DNA of 25,641 nt from positions 1-25,641 of the forward strand of contig JAEEXV010000288.1 in the NCBI GenBank assembly GCA_016287975.1, given 5' to 3'. Below the pieces are notes generated by a model. It was not told where the DNA came from, made no database searches, and saw only the letters and a list, made by a program, of their open reading frames with translations. The stretch comes from Lentisphaeria bacterium. Its GTDB lineage: Bacteria; Verrucomicrobiota; Lentisphaeria; Oligosphaerales; Oligosphaeraceae. Below are positions 8,447 to 16,738 of this stretch, piece by piece. Every line of letters begins with the position of its first letter. Positions within the stretch are counted from its first letter, which is position 1. The position numbers and the translations under genes are program-made.

Positions 8447-9226
8447 ATGCCTGGATTGGTCTTTGAAACTGGAAGCGAGTTGTATGCTGGATTGAGCCAG
8501 CAGGCGCCAGGCAATGCCTGGCTGGGCGACAGCCGCAACGAGAACCTGCTCCTCACCCTCACGGGGACGGTGCGGCTCACCGCGCCCGACTTCATCGGCG
8601 AATTCCCCGCTGGCACGCTGCTGGCACTGGAGCCTGGCATGCGGCGCGAATTCCGCGCCCTGACCGTCTGGGAGGGGCTCTGGGTGCATTTCGAACTCGA
8701 CGGCTGCGGCAGCGCGCGCCCCGAATGGGGACGGCGTGGATTCTGCCGCGCCATCCAACTGGAGCAGAAGGATTTGTTCGCAGTGCGCCATGCTTTCGAG
8801 CAGATCTGCCAGATGGCCTCCGAACGACGTCTCGGCTGGCACCGCCTCGCCTACATCCTCATCACCGAGGTGGTTCTCCGCGGCAATATGGTCATGGGCA
8901 GCGCCCTCACCCCCGAACACATCGAACTGGCCGCGCAGCTCCTCGGACGCCTCGACCGCCCCGTCTCCATGGACGACATCGCGCGGCGCTGCGGCATGTC
9001 CCGAGCCGCCTTCTACACCAAGTTCCGCGAGACCTTCGGCATGAGCCCGCACCGCTACCGTGAAAACGAACTCTTTCGGCAGTGCAGGCATCTCCTGGAA
9101 TCCACCGACTATCCCCTGAAGCAGATCGCCGAAATGCTTGGCTGCTCCAGCAGTTTCTACCTCTCCAGCCGCTTCCGCAAATGGGCTGGCATCCCCCCCA
9201 CCGAATACCGCCGGCGGGCACACTGA
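8447..9226 (+). CDS. AraC-family transcriptional regulator
   Basis: The 259-residue protein has an N-terminal cupin-like sensing region (about 1-150, with LLLTLTGTVRL and GTLLALEPG) and a C-terminal AraC-type double helix-turn-helix (about 160-259). The two helical motifs are visible as MDDIARRCGMSRAAFYTKFR and LKQIAEMLGCSSSFYLSSRF, ending in GIPPTEYRR. A strong ribosome site AAGGAG lies at 8436-8441, five bases before the ATG. It is transcribed away from the left hydrolase operon and most likely activates it on sensing a sugar; the ligand is unknown. Like the left operon it is nearly free of CCGG (only at 9211-9214). Confidence 0.93.
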   Translation: MPGLVFETGSELYAGLSQQAPGNAWLGDSRNENLLLTLTGTVRLTAPDFIGEFPAGTLLALEPGMRREFRALTVWEGLWVHFELDGCGSARPEWGRRGFCRAIQLEQKDLFAVRHAFEQICQMASERRLGWHRLAYILITEVVLRGNMVMGSALTPEHIELAAQLLGRLDRPVSMDDIARRCGMSRAAFYTKFRETFGMSPHRYRENELFRQCRHLLESTDYPLKQIAEMLGCSSSFYLSSRFRKWAGIPPTEYRRRAH

Positions 9227-9232
9227 CAATCT

Positions 9233-9535
9233 TTACTTCTGCTGCCGCTAATAGGCCATTTTCTCGTGAGGGCGGAAGAAGCACTTCACGGCACCCTCCC
9301 CGGTCGTCACGCCGAACGTGTTGCTGAACGGATGGTAATAGAGCCGGTCGCCATTGTCCCGCTGCTGGAAGAGCGTCCCTTTCGGTGGCTATTCAAAAAA
9401 AGCCAGAGCCTTCTGCTCATACCGGGATGCCGACTTGCAATCCGGAAAGTCCCGGCGGCTTTTCTGCCATTGCCGATGGAGATTGCTGTCATGCCAGAAC
9501 GCATGCCACGGATGTCCCTGAAGCCCCCAGGGGCG
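9233..9535 (-). pseudogene. Decayed 3' fragment resembling a polymorphic-toxin/phage-associated C-terminal domain
   Basis: In one minus-strand frame the region reads as a protein-like segment broken by TAG codons. It includes HRQWQKSRRDFPDCKSASRY, then EQKALAFFE, a TAG at 9391-9389, then GTLFQQRDNGDRLYYHP, SNTFGVTTGEGAVKCFFRP and EKMAY. A second TAG follows at 9250-9248, then RQQK and TAA at 9235-9233. From memory this pattern (H..K..DFP, YE..A..FF, NGDRLYY.P..NTFGV, FRP, MAYW..Q) resembles a short C-terminal domain found in polymorphic-toxin and phage-related proteins; no search was done. The second TAG sits where Trp is expected, one base change from TGG. The first could come from a Lys AAG codon. 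No 5' part is present: the frame runs back to the stop of the gene ending at 9536. Five CCGG sites lie at 9300-9455. Confidence 0.55.
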
Positions 9536-11884
9536 TCATCTCCGCAGCCGCGCGGGATTCGCCCAGTGCAGCATGGAGCGGTTGGGCTCGAGTTCGTTGA
9601 CGAAGAGGATGGTGCGGGTAGCCGGGGTGATGGCAGGGATGTCGGAGAGTTCGACCCGGACATTGGAATAGGACGGTTCCCCGTGGTGATATGTGCAGAG
9701 GCCCAGGCGGGGCCGGGCGACGCCGGTGATCTCCATCCAAGGGGAGGCGTCGCCGTTGCCGAGGCTTCCGGCACGCTCCGGCATCTCCGGCAGCAGGCCA
9801 GCCTTGCCGATCCAGCCCAGGATCTGGAAGGCATTCGCTTCATCAAAATACCCGAAGGCGATGCGGAGGTCGTAGTCGTCGAGGTTCAGCGAATCCTCGT
9901 AGGGCAGCGTCATCGCGGGAACCGAGACGCGCAGAAAGATGCGCGGAAAGGCGACGCCCTCCTCGCGCAAACGGCATTGCTCCGCAATCCGGCGCTCCTC
10001 CGCCACATCCGCCTCGTCCGCATCTGGATACGGCTCCAGATAGCGCTGGAGCGCCGCGTCGTCCTCCGCGACATTGACCAGAAAGCCCGCGACGCCGTTT
10101 GGCGCGAGCTGCACCGAACACGCGTCCGGGAGCACGGCGACGGGTGCGCCAGGCGCGTCCTCCGTTGGTTGCAACTTCAGTACCGTGCGGGGGACGATGC
10201 CGTAGCGCGCCCAATCCGGCGCCTCGGCGACGAGCGCCTCCGCCTCCCCAAAGTTGGCGAGGACGAGCAGTGCGGTGCCGTCGTCCGCGACCATGAGGGA
10301 GCCGTTTCGAATGGGTGAGTTGAGGTGATTGTAGAAAAGGATGTCACGCTGACGAGCGAAGAGCCCCCATAGTTTCCAGAGGGGGCGCAGATGGCGCGAC
10401 TCGAAGCCGGGTTCGCGCGAATGGGCGAGGGAACTGCTTTCGAACTGGATGCCCAGCGGGACATGCGGGGACTGCCCCGCGACCGCGAGGAAAGGCACCA
10501 TCTTCGCCGTGCCGTACTCCGGGAAGGCGGCGGTCCACATCGAGCCCGCGCCCGCCGCTGTCGCGGCATAGTAGTCGTGCAGTTCCCGCGACGCCACCAT
10601 CTTCCCCGCCTCGCATTCCCCCGAGACATAGAGGTCCAGGAGATGCGGGGCCATGCCAAGCGTGGAAAAGGGCGGCCCCGTGTGGGAGATGAGAATCCCG
10701 CCTTCGCCAACCCGCGCGCGCAGCCGATATAGACGTTCCAGAAACTCGCGCAGGGCGAACTGCCCTGCCGGATACCACTCGCAGGGCGGATGGCTCTTCT
10801 CCAGGGCACTGCCGTAGTCCATGTAAAGCCCATCCCGGCCGGGTGTCAGCCAATGCCCGAACCACGGCGCGCCCTCCTGGTCGACGGAGACCTCCGTCCC
10901 CCGCACATACAGCGCGACGCGTAGCCCGTGGCGATGCGCGGTCGCGACGGTGCGCCGCAGTTCCTCCCGCGAATGCGGATAACCATCATTCTGGATGTCC
11001 TCGCGCCAGTTTTCGTGCACGATGAGCACATCGGCGCCGTTGCGAGCCATCTTCGCGATCTGCAGGTCATCGGGATAGCGCTGGAAGTTGTCGAACCAGT
11101 GGAAGATCCGCAGCGGCGGCAATGCGCGTTCTGGGCGGGCGGGGGCAAGGTTCCAGCCCCACTGGTTTCGCCACTGCCAGGGGACGCCCTCGCGGCGGCT
11201 TTCGGCGGCGACGAAGTCCCATTGGAGTGTTGCCCTCCGCCCCTCCCACGCAACGCGGGATGCGACATTGCCGGGGCACCCGTCCAGGGCGCCGCCGCCT
11301 TCCAGGAAGAACTCCAGCGAGGCGCCGCCGCCCTCCCCCCAGCACATAAAGCCCACCTTCGGCATCAACCGCCCCGGAAACACGCGCCCTTCCCCGGCGG
11401 GCAGGAAGCGCTCCGGCGCATTGTAGACGATGTGCAGCAGGTCCAGTGGCTCCGGCCACGGGAAATGCTCCCAGCGCACCTCCCCGAAGCCCGCGAAATC
11501 CAGCGTGTGCGTCAGCCGAAAGGCGCGGATCGCGGGCGCGTGCAGCGCCTCCGCGTGGAAGAAGGCGTTGACGAAAACGGCGCCGGAATCGTCGAACTCG
11601 TAGCGCAGCGCCAGCCGGAAGTCGCCGCCGCGCACCCCTTCGCGATTCTTCCAGACGAGCCCGTGGAACTCCAGGCGCTCGCCATGGTCGGTGCGGTATC
11701 GGAGCGCCTCCGGCGGCCTGGCGTCCGGCGCGGCGGGTCGGTATTCCCGACCGTCCTCCAGCACCATCGACAGTTCCGTGCGGAACCACCCGCGGCGGCC
11801 GTGCATCTCGACGTACGCCGGGTAGATGCCCGATCCGTCCGTGAAGACCGTCCGGACGCCATATCGCTCGAAGACCATTTCCAT
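9536..11884 (-). CDS. Glycoside hydrolase-like protein, family not recognised
   Basis: The product has 782 residues when started at the ATG at 11884, which shares one base with the upstream TAA (TAATG). The open frame reaching 12724 lies inside the upstream genes; a second ATG at 11878 is possible. There is no signal peptide. The N-terminal third looks beta-rich (LDFAGFGEVRWEHFPWPEP). The middle looks like a (beta/alpha)8 barrel with IFHWFDNFQRYPDDLQ near 278, ADVLIVHENW near 290, GLRVALYVRG, and RDGLYMDYGS near 358, whose Asp is a candidate catalytic residue. A beta domain with ALLVLANFGE and a C-terminal tail follow. The architecture resembles retaining alpha-glycosidases of the GH36/DUF6259 kind, but I cannot assign a family. 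As last gene of the operon it may act on the imported product. Confidence 0.8.
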   Translation of the reverse strand: MEMVFERYGVRTVFTDGSGIYPAYVEMHGRRGWFRTELSMVLEDGREYRPAAPDARPPEALRYRTDHGERLEFHGLVWKNREGVRGGDFRLALRYEFDDSGAVFVNAFFHAEALHAPAIRAFRLTHTLDFAGFGEVRWEHFPWPEPLDLLHIVYNAPERFLPAGEGRVFPGRLMPKVGFMCWGEGGGASLEFFLEGGGALDGCPGNVASRVAWEGRRATLQWDFVAAESRREGVPWQWRNQWGWNLAPARPERALPPLRIFHWFDNFQRYPDDLQIAKMARNGADVLIVHENWREDIQNDGYPHSREELRRTVATAHRHGLRVALYVRGTEVSVDQEGAPWFGHWLTPGRDGLYMDYGSALEKSHPPCEWYPAGQFALREFLERLYRLRARVGEGGILISHTGPPFSTLGMAPHLLDLYVSGECEAGKMVASRELHDYYAATAAGAGSMWTAAFPEYGTAKMVPFLAVAGQSPHVPLGIQFESSSLAHSREPGFESRHLRPLWKLWGLFARQRDILFYNHLNSPIRNGSLMVADDGTALLVLANFGEAEALVAEAPDWARYGIVPRTVLKLQPTEDAPGAPVAVLPDACSVQLAPNGVAGFLVNVAEDDAALQRYLEPYPDADEADVAEERRIAEQCRLREEGVAFPRIFLRVSVPAMTLPYEDSLNLDDYDLRIAFGYFDEANAFQILGWIGKAGLLPEMPERAGSLGNGDASPWMEITGVARPRLGLCTYHHGEPSYSNVRVELSDIPAITPATRTILFVNELEPNRSMLHWANPARLRR

Positions 11885-12447
11885 TACTTCGCGGGCGGCA
11901 CGGCGGGCTCCGCGGGCTTCGCGACGCGGACGACCTGGAGATTGCAGATGGAGAGGTCGGCGTCGCGGGGCGCGCCGAAACTCAGCGAGACGGCCGCAGC
12001 GGGCTCCTTGCCCTTGGGGGGATTGGCGACGGGCAGGTCCACGGTCAGCGTCTGCCACTCCGGCGCAAGCGGGCGGGCCTGGCGCGGCAGTCCACCGATC
12101 CAGGCTTGCTTCGCATTGTAAAGATGCAGCGCGAACCAGGCGCCGCCCACCCCCTTGACGCGCGCCGTGACGCGGATGACATCGCCCGCCTTCGCTGGGA
12201 TCTTGACGTAGGAGTTGCAGGTGAAGCCGTCGCGCGCCGTGATGTCGGTGAAGGTGAGGACGACCTTCCCGTCCAGGATTTCCCGCTCGTACTTGGGCAG
12301 CGGCAGGAAGACCGGCTGGCGGCCCAGGTCCCAGCCGCGCGCCGGACTGGTGGAACTGGTCTCGCGGAAGTCGCCACGCACATCGCAGGGCTGCGCGTGC
12401 AGGAGGGCGGCGAAGAGGCACATGGACAGGATAAGTTCTTTCTTCAT
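11884..12447 (-). CDS. Small exported protein, possible carbohydrate-binding beta-sandwich
   Basis: The 187-residue protein begins MKKELILSMCLFAALLHAQP. This could be a signal peptide cut after HA (about residue 18) or, less likely, a lipoprotein signal at the early Cys. The rest has the alternating pattern of a single beta-sandwich (VVLTFTDITARDGFTCNSYV, DVIRVTARVKGVGGAWFALH, WQTLTVDLPV, LSICNLQVVRV), like carbohydrate-binding or CBM-type modules. No catalytic motif is seen. The tail is Pro/Ala/Lys-rich. It starts 17 bases after the symporter stop and shares a base with the next start. It might present substrate near the transporter; this is inference, and no family is recognised. Confidence 0.8.
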   Translation of the reverse strand: MKKELILSMCLFAALLHAQPCDVRGDFRETSSTSPARGWDLGRQPVFLPLPKYEREILDGKVVLTFTDITARDGFTCNSYVKIPAKAGDVIRVTARVKGVGGAWFALHLYNAKQAWIGGLPRQARPLAPEWQTLTVDLPVANPPKGKEPAAAVSLSFGAPRDADLSICNLQVVRVAKPAEPAVPPAK

Positions 12448-12464
12448 GGTGGGATGTGTTTTTT

Positions 12465-14771
12465 TCAGGATTGCCCGGTTTTCTGCTCCTGGTCGGCCTT
12501 GGCGAAGGCGGCCTGGTCGGCCAGCGAGGTGTTCCCCTCGACCATGCCGTTGTCGAGGGGGTTGGCGACGCGGCCGCGCAGGGCCGCGAAGAGGTGCCTG
12601 AGGTCACGCAACCCGCCCACGACGAACCAGACGGCGGTGAAACCCGCCGCCACGGCGGGGACGGCCAGCGTGACCACGAAGAAGTAGTTCCCCCATTGCC
12701 GGATGTCCCAGGGGCGGACCGCATGCCAGAGGACGACGGCCAGGAAGGTCAGGAAGAACTGCCACACGAAGGTGTAGGCGAAGACGCCCCAGGCGATCGC
12801 GCGGTCCGCGCGCGTGTACTGCGGCGTGAAGCCGAGGATGCGCTGCAAAATCGCGCGCGGCCTCCACGAGACCGGCGCGGGGGGCGTGCCGCCCTCGACG
12901 GCGTATCTGCCGCGATGGAGGAGGCGCTCCAGGTTGAAGGGCTGGCGGCAGGTGAGCCAAGAGACGATGTAGAACATCAGCAGCGAGACCAGCAGTGCCA
13001 GCAGGTAGATTTCGTAGGAGTTGATGGGGAACTTGAGGCGGTCGATCTTCCAGTCGAGGAAGGGGTGGAAGGGACGCGAGAGCCCGCGCAGCAGCCGGTC
13101 CGTGCCGTCGGCAAGGCCGTGGCGCTCCAGCCACGGGAAGAGCGTGTCCGCCCAGGTGCGCTGGCCGAGGATGCCGAGGAGATTGAGAACCATGCCGGAG
13201 ATGAGGGAGGCCCACGCGCCGGCGGTTGTCCCGAGGCGGCTGTAGAAGCCGAAGATGAACATCGGCCCGCACCCGCCCAGCCACATCCCGTAGGTGACGG
13301 AGGTGAAGAGCTGGATGTAGTCCAACTGCGCCATGCACCACGAGCCAACCAGGAAGAAGAGCCCCACCCCGATCGAGACCGCCCGGATCCACCGGATGTG
13401 CTGTTCCGGCGTCAGTTTCCCCGCCCGGTACAAGGGCACGATGCAGTCCTGCACCAGCGTCGAACTGGCGCTGAAGATGCGCGCGTCGTCGGTGGAGAGG
13501 ATGAAGAGGATGACGAGCAAGCAGAAAAGCCCCGTCAGCCCGACCGGCAGGATGCGCCGCATCGCGGCGGGGAACATCATCTGCCGGAAGAGCGTCTTGA
13601 ATTGCTGCGTGCGCGAACTGCCCTCGCCGTCCAGCCCGAAATGGCGCTGCGCGGCGACGAAGTAGGGCTGGTCGGGGGTGTTCTCCTCGGAGAGCGGCGA
13701 GTCCACGCCGATGCGGTGGCGCACCTCGGGGATCTCCTCCAGGTCCCGCAGCACCGCCGCGCGCGCCTGCGAGTCCGGCACCAGTTCCTCCAGCGCCTTG
13801 CGGGAGACTCCCATGCGGATCGCCTTCGCGTCGGCGGCGTGGTTGGCGTGGAGCATGACGCAGATGACGGCGGCGGCGACCACCGCGTAGAAGACCATCG
13901 TGAAGGAACTGCGCCAGGTGCCGAGGATGCCGGCCATCTTCTGCTCATGGGCCGAGATGGCGGCGTTGCCGTCCCCCGTGAAGCCGCTGGCGCGGTGGAG
14001 TACCGTCCCCATGAACATCGTGATGAGCATCACCAGGTTGAAGTCCCGGAGCCCGGAGATGTCGTAGGGGTTGAGGAAACTCTCCCCCGCCGCCCGGTCC
14101 GCCATCACGGGGACGATCTCCGTCGACCACGGGAAGCGGATGAGCAGGAAGACGATGAAGACGAGGATGGAGGGCAGGAAGACCAGCCCCTGCAGCGTGT
14201 TGGAGACGATGATGGAGAGGGCGCCGCCCATGCAGATGAGGGTGATCGCCAGCGTCAGCGTCAGCAGCATGATCGCCAGGAAGGTCGAACAGCGCACGCC
14301 AAAGAGCATGAAATGCCGCGGCAGGTCCAGGTAGGTGATGAAGAAGCGCGCCGCCAGCGAGGGCAGGATCATGTTCGCCAGCATCTCCGCGATGGAGCGC
14401 AGGAAGCACGAGAAGATGCGCAGGCACCGGCTGTAGCGCAGTTCCAGGAACTGCCCGATGGAGAGGCAGCGCGTCTCGCGGAAGCGGTAGGTGCAGTATC
14501 CCGAGAGTGCCAGCACCATCGAGATCGGCAGCATGAGTTGGTTCCAGAAGGCAAGCGCGAAGCCGGTCTTGTAGTGGACCTCCACGTAGGCCAGCAGCGT
14601 CACCAGCCCGATGCAGTCCGCCAGCGAGGCGTTGCAGAGGACATAGCGGCGGCCGACGCGCCCCGCCACCAGATAGTCGGAGACCCCGGTGATGTAGCGC
14701 CGGCTGCGCCAGCCGAACCAGACGACGGCGGCCAGCGGCACGAGGGTGATGAGCCAGTCAAGCACGCTCAT
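12465..14771 (-). CDS. Sodium:solute symporter (SSS family)
   Basis: The 768-residue membrane protein starts MSVLDWLITLVPLAAVVWFG and carries SSS-family features: a first helix followed by GVSDYLVAGR, then repeated hydrophobic helices with ISMVLALSGYCTYRFRE and SIGQFLELRYSRCLR. It probably couples sugar or sugar-acid uptake to a sodium gradient. It is longer than the usual 500-600 residues. About 100 hydrophilic residues (about 310-410, including VPDSQARAAVLRDLEEIPEV) separate two helices, and extra C-terminal helices (WQFFLTFLAVVLWH, YFFVVTLAVPAVAAGFTAVW) precede an acidic/amide-rich tail. The start is 9 bases after the pseudopilin stop with no clear ribosome site, so reinitiation is likely. 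With a sialidase-fold protein upstream, sialic acid is one possible substrate, unproven. Confidence 0.9.
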   Translation of the reverse strand: MSVLDWLITLVPLAAVVWFGWRSRRYITGVSDYLVAGRVGRRYVLCNASLADCIGLVTLLAYVEVHYKTGFALAFWNQLMLPISMVLALSGYCTYRFRETRCLSIGQFLELRYSRCLRIFSCFLRSIAEMLANMILPSLAARFFITYLDLPRHFMLFGVRCSTFLAIMLLTLTLAITLICMGGALSIIVSNTLQGLVFLPSILVFIVFLLIRFPWSTEIVPVMADRAAGESFLNPYDISGLRDFNLVMLITMFMGTVLHRASGFTGDGNAAISAHEQKMAGILGTWRSSFTMVFYAVVAAAVICVMLHANHAADAKAIRMGVSRKALEELVPDSQARAAVLRDLEEIPEVRHRIGVDSPLSEENTPDQPYFVAAQRHFGLDGEGSSRTQQFKTLFRQMMFPAAMRRILPVGLTGLFCLLVILFILSTDDARIFSASSTLVQDCIVPLYRAGKLTPEQHIRWIRAVSIGVGLFFLVGSWCMAQLDYIQLFTSVTYGMWLGGCGPMFIFGFYSRLGTTAGAWASLISGMVLNLLGILGQRTWADTLFPWLERHGLADGTDRLLRGLSRPFHPFLDWKIDRLKFPINSYEIYLLALLVSLLMFYIVSWLTCRQPFNLERLLHRGRYAVEGGTPPAPVSWRPRAILQRILGFTPQYTRADRAIAWGVFAYTFVWQFFLTFLAVVLWHAVRPWDIRQWGNYFFVVTLAVPAVAAGFTAVWFVVGGLRDLRHLFAALRGRVANPLDNGMVEGNTSLADQAAFAKADQEQKTGQS

Positions 14772-14780
14772 AAAGATGCA

Positions 14781-15596
14781 TCAATGGGCCCAGGGGTTCA
14801 ACCACCATTTGTAGCCGCTGTTGCCGTTCCAGTTGCTCTCGACGTGCCCGTCCAGCCACAGCATGTTCATCGCGCCGCCGTGGGCGCCCTTGTCGCGCAG
14901 GGACATGTAGTCGAACCAGTTCCACTGCCCGCGGAAATAGAGGACGAACTGCCCCGGGCCGCCGCTATAATGGTACCCGAAGTTGTCGCCCAACGCGGGA
15001 ACCTTGGAGGAGGAGGAGCCGCCCAATTGCGTGACCTTGCCGATGGCCGTCGAATAGTAGTCCATGCTGGCAGTCGGCCCCATGGAGTTGTATTTCGCCT
15101 GGGTGTTGTTGACGCCGACCTTGTGGTTCAGGCAGGGGTTGTAGCCGTAGGAGATGATCCACGGCCCGCCGTTGCCCCAGTTGATGTACTGGTTGGTGAA
15201 GTCGGTGGCGCTGAAGCGGTGCGACGGGCAGATGAACATCTTGAAGGGGAAGCCGGCGCGCTGCTTGGCGATGCCCTTGCTGGCGCCGGCGTTGGCCAGG
15301 CCGTTGCCGCTGTAGGGCGTCCCCTCGAAAATGCCAGCCTGTTCGCTGGTGAAGAGTTCATACCAGTAGACGCCGTTGGTCGTGCCAAAGTCGGAGAAGG
15401 CGGGCAGGAAGTAGTCGTCGAAAGACGCCTGGTAGAAGAAGAGGTAGTTGCCCTGCTGCTTCAACTGGCTGGCGCACGAAATCGAACGCGCCTTCTCCCG
15501 CGCCTTGGAGAGCGCGGGCAGTAGCATGGAGGCCAGGATGGCGATGATGGCGATGACGACCAGGAGTTCGATGAGGGTGAATGATCTCTGTTTCAT
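14781..15596 (-). CDS. Type II secretion/prepilin-like protein with H-x9-DG motif
   Basis: This 271-residue protein has the prepilin start [20 protein letters not shown] followed by [13 protein letters not shown]. Cleavage would be before Phe of FTLIE. Near the C-terminus [12 protein letters not shown] matches H-x9-DG exactly, followed by HVES and a Trp-rich end. The middle is rich in Gly, Asn, Tyr and Trp ([20 protein letters not shown]), as in proteins that bind sugars with aromatic residues. The ATG at 15596 overlaps the sialidase-like stop as ATGA, with GAGGT six bases upstream, so its output is tied to that enzyme. It parallels the pseudopilin leading the left operon but differs clearly beyond the N-terminus. 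A substrate-capturing surface role is inference. Confidence 0.93.
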   Translation of the reverse strand: MKQRSFTLIELLVVIAIIAILASMLLPALSKAREKARSISCASQLKQQGNYLFFYQASFDDYFLPAFSDFGTTNGVYWYELFTSEQAGIFEGTPYSGNGLANAGASKGIAKQRAGFPFKMFICPSHRFSATDFTNQYINWGNGGPWIISYGYNPCLNHKVGVNNTQAKYNSMGPTASMDYYSTAIGKVTQLGGSSSSKVPALGDNFGYHYSGGPGQFVLYFRGQWNWFDYMSLRDKGAHGGAMNMLWLDGHVESNWNGNSGYKWWLNPWAH

Positions 15597-16738
15597 GGTG
15601 TTACCTCATTTTTGCGGGGTTCTTGCAGGGTGGCGGAGACAATGTGCTTGAGACGGGCGTCGGGCGAGACGATGCGCCCGGCGAGGATGTCGGTTTCCCG
15701 CAGGCTCGCCAGCAGGATCTCCCCGTGCGCGCGCTCGCGGTCGTAGATGATGTGGATGAGCCCGTCCTCGTCCTGCGCGGCGCAGGGATAGGAGACGTTG
15801 GCGCGTTCGTCCAGCAGGAGGCCGCCGCTCCAGGTGCGACCGTCGTCCTCCGAGAGGAAGGCGGTGAGGTTGGTGCGCGCGCGGGTGCCGTCCCCTGGAA
15901 CGTTTTCGACGCGGAGGATGGAGCCGGAGGCGAGGCGCAGCAGGGCGATTCGGGAGAAGCCGCAGAACGGGACGGGGCGTGGCTTGGTCCACGTGTGCCC
16001 GCCGTCCCGCGAGAAACTCTCCTGGGCTTGGTCGCGGGCGCGCATGACGCACCAGAGGCGCCCGTCCCTCAATGCCAGGAAATGGTGTTCGTCGAAGGTG
16101 TATTCGCGGAGGATGCGGGCCACCCCCCGGAAATGCGCGCTCCGCCCGGAATCGGCGGAGACCCAGCAGCCCGCGCCGCGGAAAGGCGCCATCCCGTCGG
16201 GCCGTGTCGTGAACATCCGCCACACCGAGCACGGCATGAGCCAGGCACGGCGCGGCCCGTAAGCCAGAGGCGCGTTCATCATGATGCCGTGTGCCAGGCG
16301 CACGGGCCGCGTGAAACGGTAGCGCGACGGCGAGTCCTGCGGATTCAGCAGGCGCGAATGCCAGACGCCGCCGACACCGTCGAAGATGCCGCCCGCGTAT
16401 TCGGCGCAGTAGCACTGCGACCAGAAGAGGCAGAGGTCGCCCCTGGGCGAGCACCAGACCACGGGGTCAAAGGCGCGCACGTCCGGCTGCGGCGGGTCAA
16501 TGACGGCAACGGCGTCGCTCCAGGTCGCGCCGCCGTCGCGGCTCACGAAGAGCATGACGTAGTTCGCCGGCCCTTCGCCTTCGCCCCCAGCGTAGGCGCA
16601 GGCGAAGAGCAGCCCGCCCGGCAGGGCGGCGACGGAGGGGATTCCCTGGTAGGCGCGCCGCGCCACGCGGTGCCGGGCGTGCGGGCGGCCGACCGGAACC
16701 GGAGTCGTGCAGCAGATGGGGACGGGGGGGAATTTCAT
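15593..16738 (-). CDS. Sialidase-fold (BNR repeat) protein
   Basis: The product has 381 residues from the ATG at 16738, which overlaps the upstream stop as ATGA; the open frame reaching 17326 is inside the upstream gene. Asp-box repeats (S-x-D-x-G-x-x-W) are visible: [11 protein letters not shown] near residue 69, [11 protein letters not shown] near 245 and [11 protein letters not shown] near 299, with a degenerate SADSGRS copy between. This is a six-bladed propeller of the GH33/BNR_2 type, and the length fits one complete propeller. There is no signal peptide, so cytoplasmic action is likely unless another route is used. Family members include exo-sialidases and related hydrolases or lyases; an Arg triad could not be confirmed by eye. 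The 3' end overlaps the pseudopilin start. Confidence 0.83.
   Translation of the reverse strand: MKFPPVPICCTTPVPVGRPHARHRVARRAYQGIPSVAALPGGLLFACAYAGGEGEGPANYVMLFVSRDGGATWSDAVAVIDPPQPDVRAFDPVVWCSPRGDLCLFWSQCYCAEYAGGIFDGVGGVWHSRLLNPQDSPSRYRFTRPVRLAHGIMMNAPLAYGPRRAWLMPCSVWRMFTTRPDGMAPFRGAGCWVSADSGRSAHFRGVARILREYTFDEHHFLALRDGRLWCVMRARDQAQESFSRDGGHTWTKPRPVPFCGFSRIALLRLASGSILRVENVPGDGTRARTNLTAFLSEDDGRTWSGGLLLDERANVSYPCAAQDEDGLIHIIYDRERAHGEILLASLRETDILAGRIVSPDARLKHIVSATLQEPRKNEVTP

Noticed and set aside
9233..9535. Amber codon recoding instead of a pseudogene
   Set aside because: TAG ends the ordinary gene at 3437 in this same window, and the fragment lacks a 5' part, so decay is simpler.
11885..12724. 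N-terminal extension of the 9536-11884 gene
   Set aside because: It overlaps the small exported gene and the symporter in another frame; the TAATG start is better.
12456..15524. 1022-codon plus-strand open frame
   Set aside because: Antisense of the symporter and pseudopilin; highly charged, low-complexity translation with no domain.
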